64,000 bases of DNA, from NCBI GenBank assembly GCA_015056495.1, contig SVGC01000014.1, forward strand, positions 1-64,000, written 5' to 3'. The DNA comes from Butyrivibrio sp. (lineage in GTDB: Bacteria > Bacillota > Clostridia > Lachnospirales > Lachnospiraceae). Below the pieces are notes generated by a model, which made no database searches, was not told the origin of the DNA, and saw nothing but the letters and a program-made list of their open reading frames with translations. Of the stretch, positions 26,171 through 34,235 are shown in pieces (position 1 is the stretch's first letter; each line of letters starts with the position of its first letter). Position numbers and translations under genes: made by a program.

Positions 26171-28531
26171 ATGAATTTAAGAGAATTAGAAATTGGTCAG
26201 ACTGCTACAATTAAGACTGTGGGCGGAAGTGGAGCCCTTAGACAGCATTTCCTTGATATGGGCATGATCCCTGGTGGAGAAGTGTCTTTGATAAAGTATG
26301 CTCCTTTGGGAGATCCAATGGAACTCATGGTCTCAGGCTATGAGCTGACTATACGTCTGGCTGACGCAGAAAATATAGAGATAGAAAATGTACGAAGCAC
26401 AAAAAGTGCAGGCGCTTCAGCTAAAAAGAATATAGTAAAAGAAATACCTCACCCTTCTTTAGGTGAGAGCGCTCAGGTGCATGATTATTACAAGGAGCAT
26501 AAGGATAAGGTCGTTAATGCTGGTAAGCTTACATTTGCTCTTGTAGGTAACCAGAACTGTGGAAAGACAACTCTTTTCAATCAGTTAACCGGTGCCAACC
26601 AGCATGTAGGTAATTTCCCTGGTGTTACTGTTGATAGGAAGAGCGGTTCCATTAAGGGACATCCTGAAACAGAAGTTGTGGATCTGCCTGGAATATATTC
26701 CATGTCTCCATATACAAATGAGGAGATCGTTTCAAGACGCTTTGTACTTGAAGAAGATCCATCTGCCATCATCAATATAGTAGATGCTACCAATATTGAG
26801 CGAAATCTGTACCTGACAATGCAGTTGCTTGAACTGGATATTCCAATGGTCATAGCTCTTAACATGATGGATGAGATGACTGGTAATCAGGGCGCTGTAA
26901 ATATCAATCTGTTGGAAAAGCTGATCAAGGTTCCTGTTGTTCCTATTTCAGCTGCTAAGAATCAGGGTATTGAAGAGCTTGTGGATCATGCAATCCATAT
27001 TGCTAAATATGGTGAGAAACCGGGGCTTGAAGATTATTGTGAAAAAGATGCTAACGGAGGCGCTGTACACAGAGCTATGCATTCCATCATGAGTCTTATT
27101 GAGGACCATGCGGAAAAAGCTGAGATACCTATTAGGTTTGCTGCGTGTAAATTGATAGAGGGTGATCCTCTTGTGGAAAAATCCCTTGATCTCCATGAGG
27201 CTGATAGAGAAGTTCTTGAGAAAATTATTACTCAGATGGAGGAAGAGCGTGGTCTTGATAGGGCAGCAGCCATTGCTGATATGCGTTTTACCTTTATCCG
27301 CAAGATCTGCAGCGAGACTGTTGTTAAGCCAAAAGAAAGCAAAGAGCATGCCCGCAGTAGAAAGCTTGACCAGATATTTACAGGTAAGTGGACTGCAATA
27401 CCAACCTTTATCATTATCATGGGTCTTGTATTCTTTCTGACTTTTAATGTGATAGGAGCATTTTTACAGGGAATATTGGAAGATATTATTGGTCTGCTCA
27501 CAGAATATGTAGATGGCGCTTTAACTACTTACAATGTTGCAGCTCCGATCCATTCACTCATAATCGATGCGATATTTGAAGGTGTCGGATCTGTACTGAG
27601 CTTTGTACCGATCATCGTTACTCTATACTTCTTCCTGTCAATGCTTGAAGACAGTGGATATATGGCAAGAGTAGCTTTCTTTATGGATAAGCTCTTAAGA
27701 AGACTTGGATTATCAGGACGAAGCATAGTTCCTATGCTGGTAGGATTTGGATGTAGTGTTCCGGCGGTAATGGCAACCAGGACACTTCCATCAGATAGAG
27801 ATAGAAAGATGACTCAGCTGCTGATCCCATTTATGAGCTGTAGTGCCAAGATGCCGATATATGCATTTTTTGCAGCGACATTTTTCCCAAGATATGCCGC
27901 GCTTATAACAGTATCTTTGTACTTTATTGGAATAATAGTAGCGATCCTGATAGCGCTGATTGGTAAAAATACAGTATTTAAAGGCGAAGCTGTTCCGTTT
28001 GTAATGGAGCTTCCAAACTATAGATTACCTGGACTTAAAAATGTCCTGATGCTGATGTGGGACAAGGCCAAAGACTTTATCCAGAGAGCATTTACAGTAA
28101 TCTTCCTTGGAACAGTTGCAGTATGGTTCTTACAGAACTTCAATCTGTCATTTAACATGGTCTCTGACTCAGAAGATAGTATCCTTGCTATGATAGCTGG
28201 AGTTCTTGCACCAATATTTGTTCCTCTTGGGTTTGGTAACTGGAAGACAGTGACATCACTTATTTCAGGTTTCCTTGCAAAAGAGAGTGTAGTATCAATG
28301 CTGACAGTGCTCTATGGCGGCTCTGAAGGACTCCTTGCAGAGATGACCGGTCTGAATGCATTTACATTCCTTATATTCTGCCTGCTCTATACACCATGTG
28401 TAGCCGCAGTTGCAGCCATTAAGCGAGAAGCAGGCCGCAAGGCAGCTATCAAGCTGGTACTATTCCAGTGCGCAGTTGCCTGGGTAGTAGCATTTATTGT
28501 GAGAATTATTGGATTAGCTATCCTTGGATAA
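26171..28531 (+). CDS. feoB: Ferrous iron transporter, FeoA-FeoB fusion
   Basis: 786 residues. Residues 1-73 are a FeoA SH3-like domain (LRELEIGQTATIKTVGG). After a linker comes the FeoB G domain with G1 GNQNCGKT (126-133), G3 DLPGIYS, G4 NMMD and G5 SAAK. The C-terminal half is the membrane domain with the two Gate motifs, including GCSVPAVMATRTL and CSAKMPIYAFF. It imports Fe2+ across the cytoplasmic membrane. A separate FeoA is absent, explained by the fusion. The stop is followed 3 bases later by a REP-flanked element. Confidence 0.93.
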   Translation: MNLRELEIGQTATIKTVGGSGALRQHFLDMGMIPGGEVSLIKYAPLGDPMELMVSGYELTIRLADAENIEIENVRSTKSAGASAKKNIVKEIPHPSLGESAQVHDYYKEHKDKVVNAGKLTFALVGNQNCGKTTLFNQLTGANQHVGNFPGVTVDRKSGSIKGHPETEVVDLPGIYSMSPYTNEEIVSRRFVLEEDPSAIINIVDATNIERNLYLTMQLLELDIPMVIALNMMDEMTGNQGAVNINLLEKLIKVPVVPISAAKNQGIEELVDHAIHIAKYGEKPGLEDYCEKDANGGAVHRAMHSIMSLIEDHAEKAEIPIRFAACKLIEGDPLVEKSLDLHEADREVLEKIITQMEEERGLDRAAAIADMRFTFIRKICSETVVKPKESKEHARSRKLDQIFTGKWTAIPTFIIIMGLVFFLTFNVIGAFLQGILEDIIGLLTEYVDGALTTYNVAAPIHSLIIDAIFEGVGSVLSFVPIIVTLYFFLSMLEDSGYMARVAFFMDKLLRRLGLSGRSIVPMLVGFGCSVPAVMATRTLPSDRDRKMTQLLIPFMSCSAKMPIYAFFAATFFPRYAALITVSLYFIGIIVAILIALIGKNTVFKGEAVPFVMELPNYRLPGLKNVLMLMWDKAKDFIQRAFTVIFLGTVAVWFLQNFNLSFNMVSDSEDSILAMIAGVLAPIFVPLGFGNWKTVTSLISGFLAKESVVSMLTVLYGGSEGLLAEMTGLNAFTFLIFCLLYTPCVAAVAAIKREAGRKAAIKLVLFQCAVAWVVAFIVRIIGLAILG

Positions 28532-28534
28532 AAA

Positions 28535-28744
28535 GTGAGTCACTGGGGACGTATCAATTTGACTCATTTTTGTCACTTTGTGACAAAAATACTGCAAATA
28601 GGCTATTTAAAGGCGACTTCGTCGCAGAGCCTATTTGCCTCTTGAATCATGTTCTCACGAAATCCGCAGCCAGTGCGGATTTCTATTTGAACTCACACAA
28701 AAAATATATACCAATGAGTCAAATTGATACGTCCCCAGTGACTC
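28535..28744. repeat. REP-flanked three-hairpin element, copy 2 (inverted)
   Basis: 210 bp, opposite in orientation to copy 1. Terminal repeats of 32 bp are perfect complements. In plus-strand order: hp3 (28566-28576/28580-28590), hp2 (28594-28603/28629-28638) and hp1 (28659-28668/28674-28683). hp3 differs in sequence from copy 1 (TCAC/GTGA against CCA/TGG) but still pairs. It lies between the convergent feoB and GH120 genes, 3 and 5 bases from their stops. Confidence 0.85.
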
Positions 28745-28749
28745 TTTTT

Positions 28750-30744
28750 CTATTTCCAGATAAGAATTTCTTTTTCTTCGAGGCTTGCAAGAGGGCCAGG
28801 TATTGCTGATGCTGCGCGGTGGTCATCTAAGAAGTCTTTGTCGAATATGATATCGGATCCGTCAGGACTTTCAAATCTCTGCTCTGGCTCGAAGGCTGTG
28901 CCAAGAGTAGTGGTACTGATGATACCGTCTTCAAAGCTTTTGAGCTTGTCAGCCAGATTAGTTTTCAGATACCATTTTCCGGATTTTTCTTCAAGTTCAA
29001 CAGTGACCTTGGACTTTTTATCAACAAGGTTATGCTTCTCTTTGTGGTAAACAGTTGCCCCGTTGAAATAAGCGTTGCCATCGATCCAGACAGGCAGGTG
29101 GCCGAAGTGAGCTTCTGCAAGGCCTCCCATGTCTGGGTGTTTTGTGAAATCAAACTGATCAGTCCATTCTTCTTCTGTCGGGAAGATATCAAATGGTGCA
29201 GTTCCAACTACCATGTAGTCTGCGTCTGCAGCAGTCTTTTTCTTGTCTGTAACCTTGTATTTCTGAACAAAAATATTGTTATAAATGCGGTCATCACCAT
29301 GAAGGATTGTCATGAAACCGGCAACCTCAGTGCGGTGACGGATGTGATATGGTGTATATCTAGGCTCACGCTGGCCATTTACTATGCTGTCAACACCTGA
29401 ATTGATGAGGCTGAAGCTTCCCAGGACAAGGTTGTGGACACAGGCAATGCCTTCACTAGGAATGGTGATTGATACAGGTGAGAGCAGGAAGTTATTGTCT
29501 ATAAGTGTCGGACCATGACCTACCTCTACAAATACATCAGTATTGAACATTGCTCCTGGAGCCTGATCAACACCTTCAGGTCTTGTGTTATCGTGCATCA
29601 GATTCTGAGTCACTCTTGCGCCCTGAGCCTGCCAGTCAAGCCATACACCCATGATACAGTTGTGTATATGATTTCTTCTGATAGTTACATCTATTGCAGC
29701 ATGGAGCTTGATACCAGCAGTCTCTGCACCGCCAAGCTGCTGTGAAGTGCAGATATCATGAATATGGCAATCCTCAATAGTTGAGAATACACCGCCCATT
29801 CTGCCTACAATACCAGTCTGCTCGCAGTGGTGGATATGACATCTGCGGATGGTATGGTGGCCAATTTTTTCTTTTAACCAGCCGTGATACTGACCGCGGC
29901 ATACTGCATCACGTTCCATCTGAGTAGGGCTCTTAACATGCTTTTTGGTAAAATACATATCATTCTCAGGATCAAGATATTTACCAAGGGATATACCACA
30001 GCATCTGCTACCGTAGATCTCGCAGTCTTCGATGACCCATCCCATACTCCAGTGAGGACCAATCATACCGTCCTGATAAGCTGCAGGTGGAGCCCATGTG
30101 GTAGCAGCTTTATTGATATTGAATCCCTGTACAGTAATGTAATCGATGTGATTTTCTAATGGCATGAAACAATTACGTCTTACAGTAAATTCGACATTTT
30201 CCTTGTTAGGATCTTTTTTCTGGAAATTGGCATAGATGACAGTCTCATCATCTTTCTGCTCTGTGTACCACAGGTACATAGCGCTTTCCTTATCCCAGGC
30301 TCTTGGATCTGGTTTACCATTTTTACATTCCTCAAGGGATGCTGTTTCATACATCATCTGATCATTCAGGAACAGACAACCTGTATGTCTGATCTCAGGT
30401 GAAAAATACCAGTCTCCGTAAACTACTGTTGTATATGGATTGTATTCTCCAAAGATGCTGTTTTTTACCCTCATAGTCCAAAGAGAACCTTTAACCTTAG
30501 TCCAGTTTGTAGCTGGTTCAGCACCTGTTATGACAGCTTTTAATGGTTCTTCAGAACGATAAACGATAGGTTTTTCTTTCGTTCCAGCATGGATAGGAGA
30601 AACATATTCTCTGTATATTCCAGGCTTTACCAGTACTTCATCGCCAGGTAAAGCAATTTTTGCGGCATCATTAATGTTTTTAAATGGGTTAGCCTTAGTT
30701 CCGTCGCCGTTGCGAAATGTATTGGCATCTACGTAATAAATCAT
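28750..30744 (-). CDS. GH120 beta-xylosidase
   Basis: 664 residues from the ATG at 30744, which has TTGGAGGAG upstream on this strand. The whole protein is a right-handed beta-helix with an inserted domain, closely resembling Thermoanaerobacterium XylC of family GH120 (e.g. MIYYVDANTF start, IFGEYNPY, TWAPPAAYQDG, AGIKLHAAIDV). The GH120 nucleophile Asp is D370 (GVWLDWQAQG) and the acid/base Glu is E407 (DVFVEVGHG). No signal peptide, so it acts on imported xylo-oligosaccharides in the cytoplasm. It is divergent from a LacI regulator and flanked by two inverted copies of the three-hairpin module. Confidence 0.87.
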   Translation of the reverse strand: MIYYVDANTFRNGDGTKANPFKNINDAAKIALPGDEVLVKPGIYREYVSPIHAGTKEKPIVYRSEEPLKAVITGAEPATNWTKVKGSLWTMRVKNSIFGEYNPYTTVVYGDWYFSPEIRHTGCLFLNDQMMYETASLEECKNGKPDPRAWDKESAMYLWYTEQKDDETVIYANFQKKDPNKENVEFTVRRNCFMPLENHIDYITVQGFNINKAATTWAPPAAYQDGMIGPHWSMGWVIEDCEIYGSRCCGISLGKYLDPENDMYFTKKHVKSPTQMERDAVCRGQYHGWLKEKIGHHTIRRCHIHHCEQTGIVGRMGGVFSTIEDCHIHDICTSQQLGGAETAGIKLHAAIDVTIRRNHIHNCIMGVWLDWQAQGARVTQNLMHDNTRPEGVDQAPGAMFNTDVFVEVGHGPTLIDNNFLLSPVSITIPSEGIACVHNLVLGSFSLINSGVDSIVNGQREPRYTPYHIRHRTEVAGFMTILHGDDRIYNNIFVQKYKVTDKKKTAADADYMVVGTAPFDIFPTEEEWTDQFDFTKHPDMGGLAEAHFGHLPVWIDGNAYFNGATVYHKEKHNLVDKKSKVTVELEEKSGKWYLKTNLADKLKSFEDGIISTTTLGTAFEPEQRFESPDGSDIIFDKDFLDDHRAASAIPGPLASLEEKEILIWK

Positions 30745-30827
30745 CAGTCTCCTCCAATCAAAAATATGGTCACTGACTTCTGTAAAAACAGGAAAACAGT
30801 AACAAATGTACAAACTATGTATTCTTG

Positions 30828-30959
30828 TGACTTCAAACAGAAAACCGCACTAGCTGCGGTTTTCGTAAGACAGTGAAACAAGAGGCAACCAAGCCCTTCG
30901 ATGTTAATCGACTTTAAATGGCTTGGTTGCAACATTTTTGAACTTTATGTTCAAAAATG
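30828..30959. repeat. Three-hairpin module without REP ends, copy 3
   Basis: Same order and spacing as copy 1 but diverged: hp1 30840-30849/30855-30864 (loop CTAGC), hp2 30885-30894/30921-30930 with inner CGAT/ATCG, and hp3 30933-30943/30949-30959. Nearly every difference from copy 1 within a stem is matched on the other arm. Conserved single strands are CAAGAGGCA and CTTTAAAT. It sits in the 5' region of the GH120 gene; the rest of the 30745-31161 gap holds the LacI operators and promoter. Confidence 0.8.
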
Positions 30960-30968
30960 CATAATTTT

Positions 30969-30982
30969 GTTTAACGATTTAC
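30969..30982. promoter_or_regulatory. LacI-type operator O1
   Basis: GTTTAACGATTTAC, identical to the operator at 31127. The central CG with AT-rich arms is typical of LacI-family sites. It lies 225 bp before the GH120 start, so it may serve the divergent gene. Confidence 0.65.
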
Positions 30983-31088
30983 ACTAGATATGTATTCATA
31001 CTATGATTGATATATACAAAAGTCAATGCAACATGCACAAAAAACTTGTCAATTATTGCTGTTTTGTATGCAGTTTAACAAATTAATA

Positions 31089-31140
31089 TTGACAGTTAAA
31101 TGTTACGTGCGTAATAATATATTTACGTTTAACGATTTAC
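31089..31140 (+). promoter_or_regulatory. lacI promoter with operator O2
   Basis: TTGACA (31089-31094), 17 nt, TAATAA (31112-31117) is a strong promoter. GTTTAACGATTTAC (31127-31140) begins at about the transcription start, so the regulator should repress its own gene. O1 and O2 are 158 bp apart, near 15 helical turns, which would allow looping. Confidence 0.75.
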
Positions 31141-31161
31141 TAAAAACACTGGAGAAGCGAT

Positions 31162-32217
31162 ATGGTAACACTAAAAGAAATCGCAGAGATATGCAACGTG
31201 TCAGCTACTACCGTTTCCAATGTTATTAACGGTAAAGCCAAGACAAGCGAAGAAACCAAAAACAAAATCTTAAAAGTCATAAAGGAGACTGGTTATAAGC
31301 CCAATGTAATGGCACAGGGACTTCGCATCAAGAGGACCAAGACCATCGCCATTATAGCAGAAGATATTGCTCAGTTTACATCTCCGGCGATCATTGAGAG
31401 CATTATGGAGAAATGTGAACAGCATGGATATCGTGTGGTAGTACATAACCTGCGACTATATGACAGATGGGCTGATAAGTGGTACAAGCAATATGAAGAT
31501 TATCATTCAGTTCTTGATCCGGTCATAAGGGATGTTCTTTCTTCCCAGGTTGACGGAGTTATCTATATTGCAGGTCATGCCAGAGTCATTAAAGCCTTTA
31601 ATGATAATTTTGAATTGCCTGTTGTGATGTGTTATGCGTATTCTGAATCACCTGATGTACCATCGGTAGTCATAGATGATGAACAGAGCGCATACGAGAT
31701 GGTGACCTATCTTATCGAAAACGGTCACAGGCGGATAGGATTTGTCGGAGGCAGAAGCGAAAATATCCATACAGCACAGCGTCTACTGGGTTATCAGAGA
31801 GCCATGTATGAAAATGGACTGCTATTTGATCCCAAGCTTGTCTACTATGGAGACTGGTCAAGAGAGTCCGGATACGATGGAGCCAAAAAGCTTGTTCCGC
31901 AAGGGCTTACAGCAATCTTTGGTATTTCCGACAAGATGACAGGCGGTATCTATGATTATCTTGAAGAAAATGGCATAACCGTTGGAAAAGATATATCGGT
32001 AGCTGGTTTTGATAACGAGACAATATCTGCATTTTTTAGACCGCAGCTGACAACGACTGAACTTCCGTTGCAGGAGATCGGAAGAGCATCAGCGGTACTA
32101 CTTTTGGACAAGCTTGAAAATGCAAAAGGGGAAAAGGCAAGTTCAAGCGAGCCATACGTAGAAAAGATCATGTGCAAGATGGTCATCAGACAATCCGTTA
32201 GAAAGATCAAAACTTAA
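31162..32217 (+). CDS. LacI-family transcriptional regulator
   Basis: 351 residues. The N-terminal helix-turn-helix (TLKEIAEICNVSATTVSNVI) and hinge helix (KPNVMAQGLRIKRTKTIA) precede a periplasmic-binding-like sugar-sensing domain, with typical segments VVIDDEQSAYEMVTYLIENG and ITVGKDISVAGFDNE. GGAGAAG lies before the ATG. Three sites containing GTTTAACG surround the gene: two in its own promoter region and a 16-bp palindrome before the downstream ABC operon. It most likely controls itself, that operon and perhaps the divergent GH120 gene in response to a xylan-derived sugar. Confidence 0.92.
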   Translation: MVTLKEIAEICNVSATTVSNVINGKAKTSEETKNKILKVIKETGYKPNVMAQGLRIKRTKTIAIIAEDIAQFTSPAIIESIMEKCEQHGYRVVVHNLRLYDRWADKWYKQYEDYHSVLDPVIRDVLSSQVDGVIYIAGHARVIKAFNDNFELPVVMCYAYSESPDVPSVVIDDEQSAYEMVTYLIENGHRRIGFVGGRSENIHTAQRLLGYQRAMYENGLLFDPKLVYYGDWSRESGYDGAKKLVPQGLTAIFGISDKMTGGIYDYLEENGITVGKDISVAGFDNETISAFFRPQLTTTELPLQEIGRASAVLLLDKLENAKGEKASSSEPYVEKIMCKMVIRQSVRKIKT

Positions 32218-32294
32218 TAATTTCAAAAAGTAATTCTCAAAATTAGTTAAATTTTAAAGCAAGTTTAAATGTTCTAGTTATTTTTTACATAATT

Positions 32295-32310
32295 GGTTTA
32301 ACGTTAAACC
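32295..32310. promoter_or_regulatory. LacI-type operator O3, perfect palindrome
   Basis: GGTTTAACGTTAAACC is a perfect 16-bp palindrome with the same GTTTAACG half-site as O1 and O2. It lies 16 bp before the GTG start of the first permease gene, where a bound repressor would block the operon. Confidence 0.8.
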
Positions 32311-32326
32311 AAGGGAGGTAACAGGG

Positions 32327-33235
32327 GTGACCAAGAAAAAAATTTACTCTTTAAAATTATTTATACTAGTTCTTCCATTTATTTTATTAGTGCTGGCGTT
32401 CAGCTATTATCCGTTGTACGGCTGGATGTATGCATTCTATGATTACAAACCACCTAAACTACTTAGTGATTGCCCGTTTGTAGGTTTCAAATGGTTTCAA
32501 TCCCTTATAAACAGTCAGACCAAAATTGATCAGATCGTTCAGGTATTAAAAAATACCTTTGCCATGAGTGGACTTACACTTGGAACAAGCTGGCTTCCAA
32601 TGATATTCGCAGTTTTTCTCAATGAAATACGAGGAGTCAGGTTCAGGAAATTTGTCCAGACAGTCACAACCCTTCCAAACTTTGTGAGCTGGGTAATGGT
32701 TTACTCTATTGCTTTTGCCCTGTTTAACAGTACTGGTATGATGAATTCTTTATTATTAAAGACCGGACTCATCAGTCAGCCTATACTTTTTCTCCAGTCA
32801 TCAAGCCATGTATGGTTTACTCAGTGGCTGTGGCTTACCTGGAAGAATCTTGGCTGGGCAGCAATCATGTATATTGCAGCAATATCAAGTATTGATGATG
32901 AGATGATCCAGGCTGCAAGAGTAGATGGTGCCTCAAGGATGCAGATCATCTGGCATATAACAATACCGAGTCTTTTGCCAACATATTTTGTTTTGCTGGT
33001 ACTAAATGTAGCCAACTTCCTGAACAACGGAATGGAGCAGTATTACGTATTCCAAAATGCTTTCAACAAAGAATACATACAGGTACTGGATCTCTACGTA
33101 TACAACATGGCCATGGGCAGTGGCGGATATTCAGTTTCCGTTGCGATCAGTATGCTCAAGAGTCTTGTCAGCGTAGTATTGCTGGTGATCGTCAATGGAG
33201 CATCCAAGAAGATACGTGGTGAAAGCATATTATGA
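32327..33235 (+). CDS. Sugar ABC transporter permease (LplB/MalF type)
   Basis: 302 residues with six membrane helices. The start is GTG at 32327, set by GGGAGG 8 bases upstream. The family-typical N-terminal segment YYPLYGWMYAFYDYKPPK and the EAA loop (EMIQAARVDGASRMQIIWHI) that docks the ATPase are present. The operon is permease, permease, binding protein with no ATPase gene, as usual for this group, which share an MsmK-type ATPase encoded elsewhere. Likely imports an oligosaccharide under LacI control. Confidence 0.9.
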   Translation: MTKKKIYSLKLFILVLPFILLVLAFSYYPLYGWMYAFYDYKPPKLLSDCPFVGFKWFQSLINSQTKIDQIVQVLKNTFAMSGLTLGTSWLPMIFAVFLNEIRGVRFRKFVQTVTTLPNFVSWVMVYSIAFALFNSTGMMNSLLLKTGLISQPILFLQSSSHVWFTQWLWLTWKNLGWAAIMYIAAISSIDDEMIQAARVDGASRMQIIWHITIPSLLPTYFVLLVLNVANFLNNGMEQYYVFQNAFNKEYIQVLDLYVYNMAMGSGGYSVSVAISMLKSLVSVVLLVIVNGASKKIRGESIL

Positions 33236-33248
33236 TGGGAGAACTACT

Positions 33249-34175
33249 ATGGGACATTCAAAAGAAAATAATTCAACAATAAAGATCAGTGCAGGTGACA
33301 GAACAGTAGAAATTGTCTGCTACATAATATTTGCCATTGCAGCATTTCTTTGTCTGTACCCGTTCTATTACATAGTAATAAATACGATCAGTGCCAATGA
33401 CCTGAGTGCCAAGGGAGATGTACTGTTCTGGCCAAAGGGATTACATTTTCACAATTACGCATCAGCCTTCAGGATTGATGGTCTGCTGCATGCCTTTCAG
33501 ATATCTCTCATGAGAACAACTCTGGGTACTGCACTTACAGTTTTTGCGTCTGCCTTTTTGGGATTTATGTTTACCCAGGAAAAAATGTGGCTCAGAAAGT
33601 TCTGGTACAGACTGATAGTAGCAACAATGTATTTTAATGCTGGTATCATTCCATGGTTCCTTGTAATGAAGACCATGCATCTGACTAACAATTTCTGGGG
33701 ATATATACTTCCGGCAATCGTTTCACCTTTTAACCTGATCCTGACCAAGACTTTCGTAGAGTCAGTTCCAAAGGAACTTCAGGAAGCAGCAGAGATGGAT
33801 GGTGCAGGTATCCTGACAGTATTTTTTAGGGTCATCATTCCTGTTATCAAACCAATCATGGCAACTGTAGCTATTTTTTCAGCTGTAGGTCAGTGGAATG
33901 CCTTTCAGGATACGCTTCTTTTGATGACAGATACAAAATTGTATCCTCTGCAGTTTGTATTGTACCAGTATCTGAATCAGGCAAGCTCCCTGGCATCGCT
34001 TGCACAGAGTAATACCAGTACATCGTCACTGGCTGCAGCAGCTGCTACGACGCAGACGACTACAAGTGTACGTATGACGATAACGGTCATCGTAGTATTG
34101 CCTATCATGCTGGTATATCCGATTTTCCAGAAATATTTTGTAAAAGGCATCATGATCGGTGCGGTAAAAGGTTGA
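33249..34175 (+). CDS. Sugar ABC transporter permease (YtcP/AraQ type)
   Basis: 308 residues from the ATG at 33249 (GGGAGA upstream); the frame is open further 5' but overlaps the first permease. Six helices with the EAA loop KELQEAAEMDGAGILTVFFR. Typical N-terminal segment LSAKGDVLFWPKGLHFHNY. It pairs with the upstream permease to form the membrane channel. Confidence 0.9.
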   Translation: MGHSKENNSTIKISAGDRTVEIVCYIIFAIAAFLCLYPFYYIVINTISANDLSAKGDVLFWPKGLHFHNYASAFRIDGLLHAFQISLMRTTLGTALTVFASAFLGFMFTQEKMWLRKFWYRLIVATMYFNAGIIPWFLVMKTMHLTNNFWGYILPAIVSPFNLILTKTFVESVPKELQEAAEMDGAGILTVFFRVIIPVIKPIMATVAIFSAVGQWNAFQDTLLLMTDTKLYPLQFVLYQYLNQASSLASLAQSNTSTSSLAAAAATTQTTTSVRMTITVIVVLPIMLVYPIFQKYFVKGIMIGAVKG

Positions 34176-34235
34176 TAAATATGAATCAGACCCAGGAGAT
34201 GGGATGAGATAAATTTTTATTATGGAGGTATGAAA

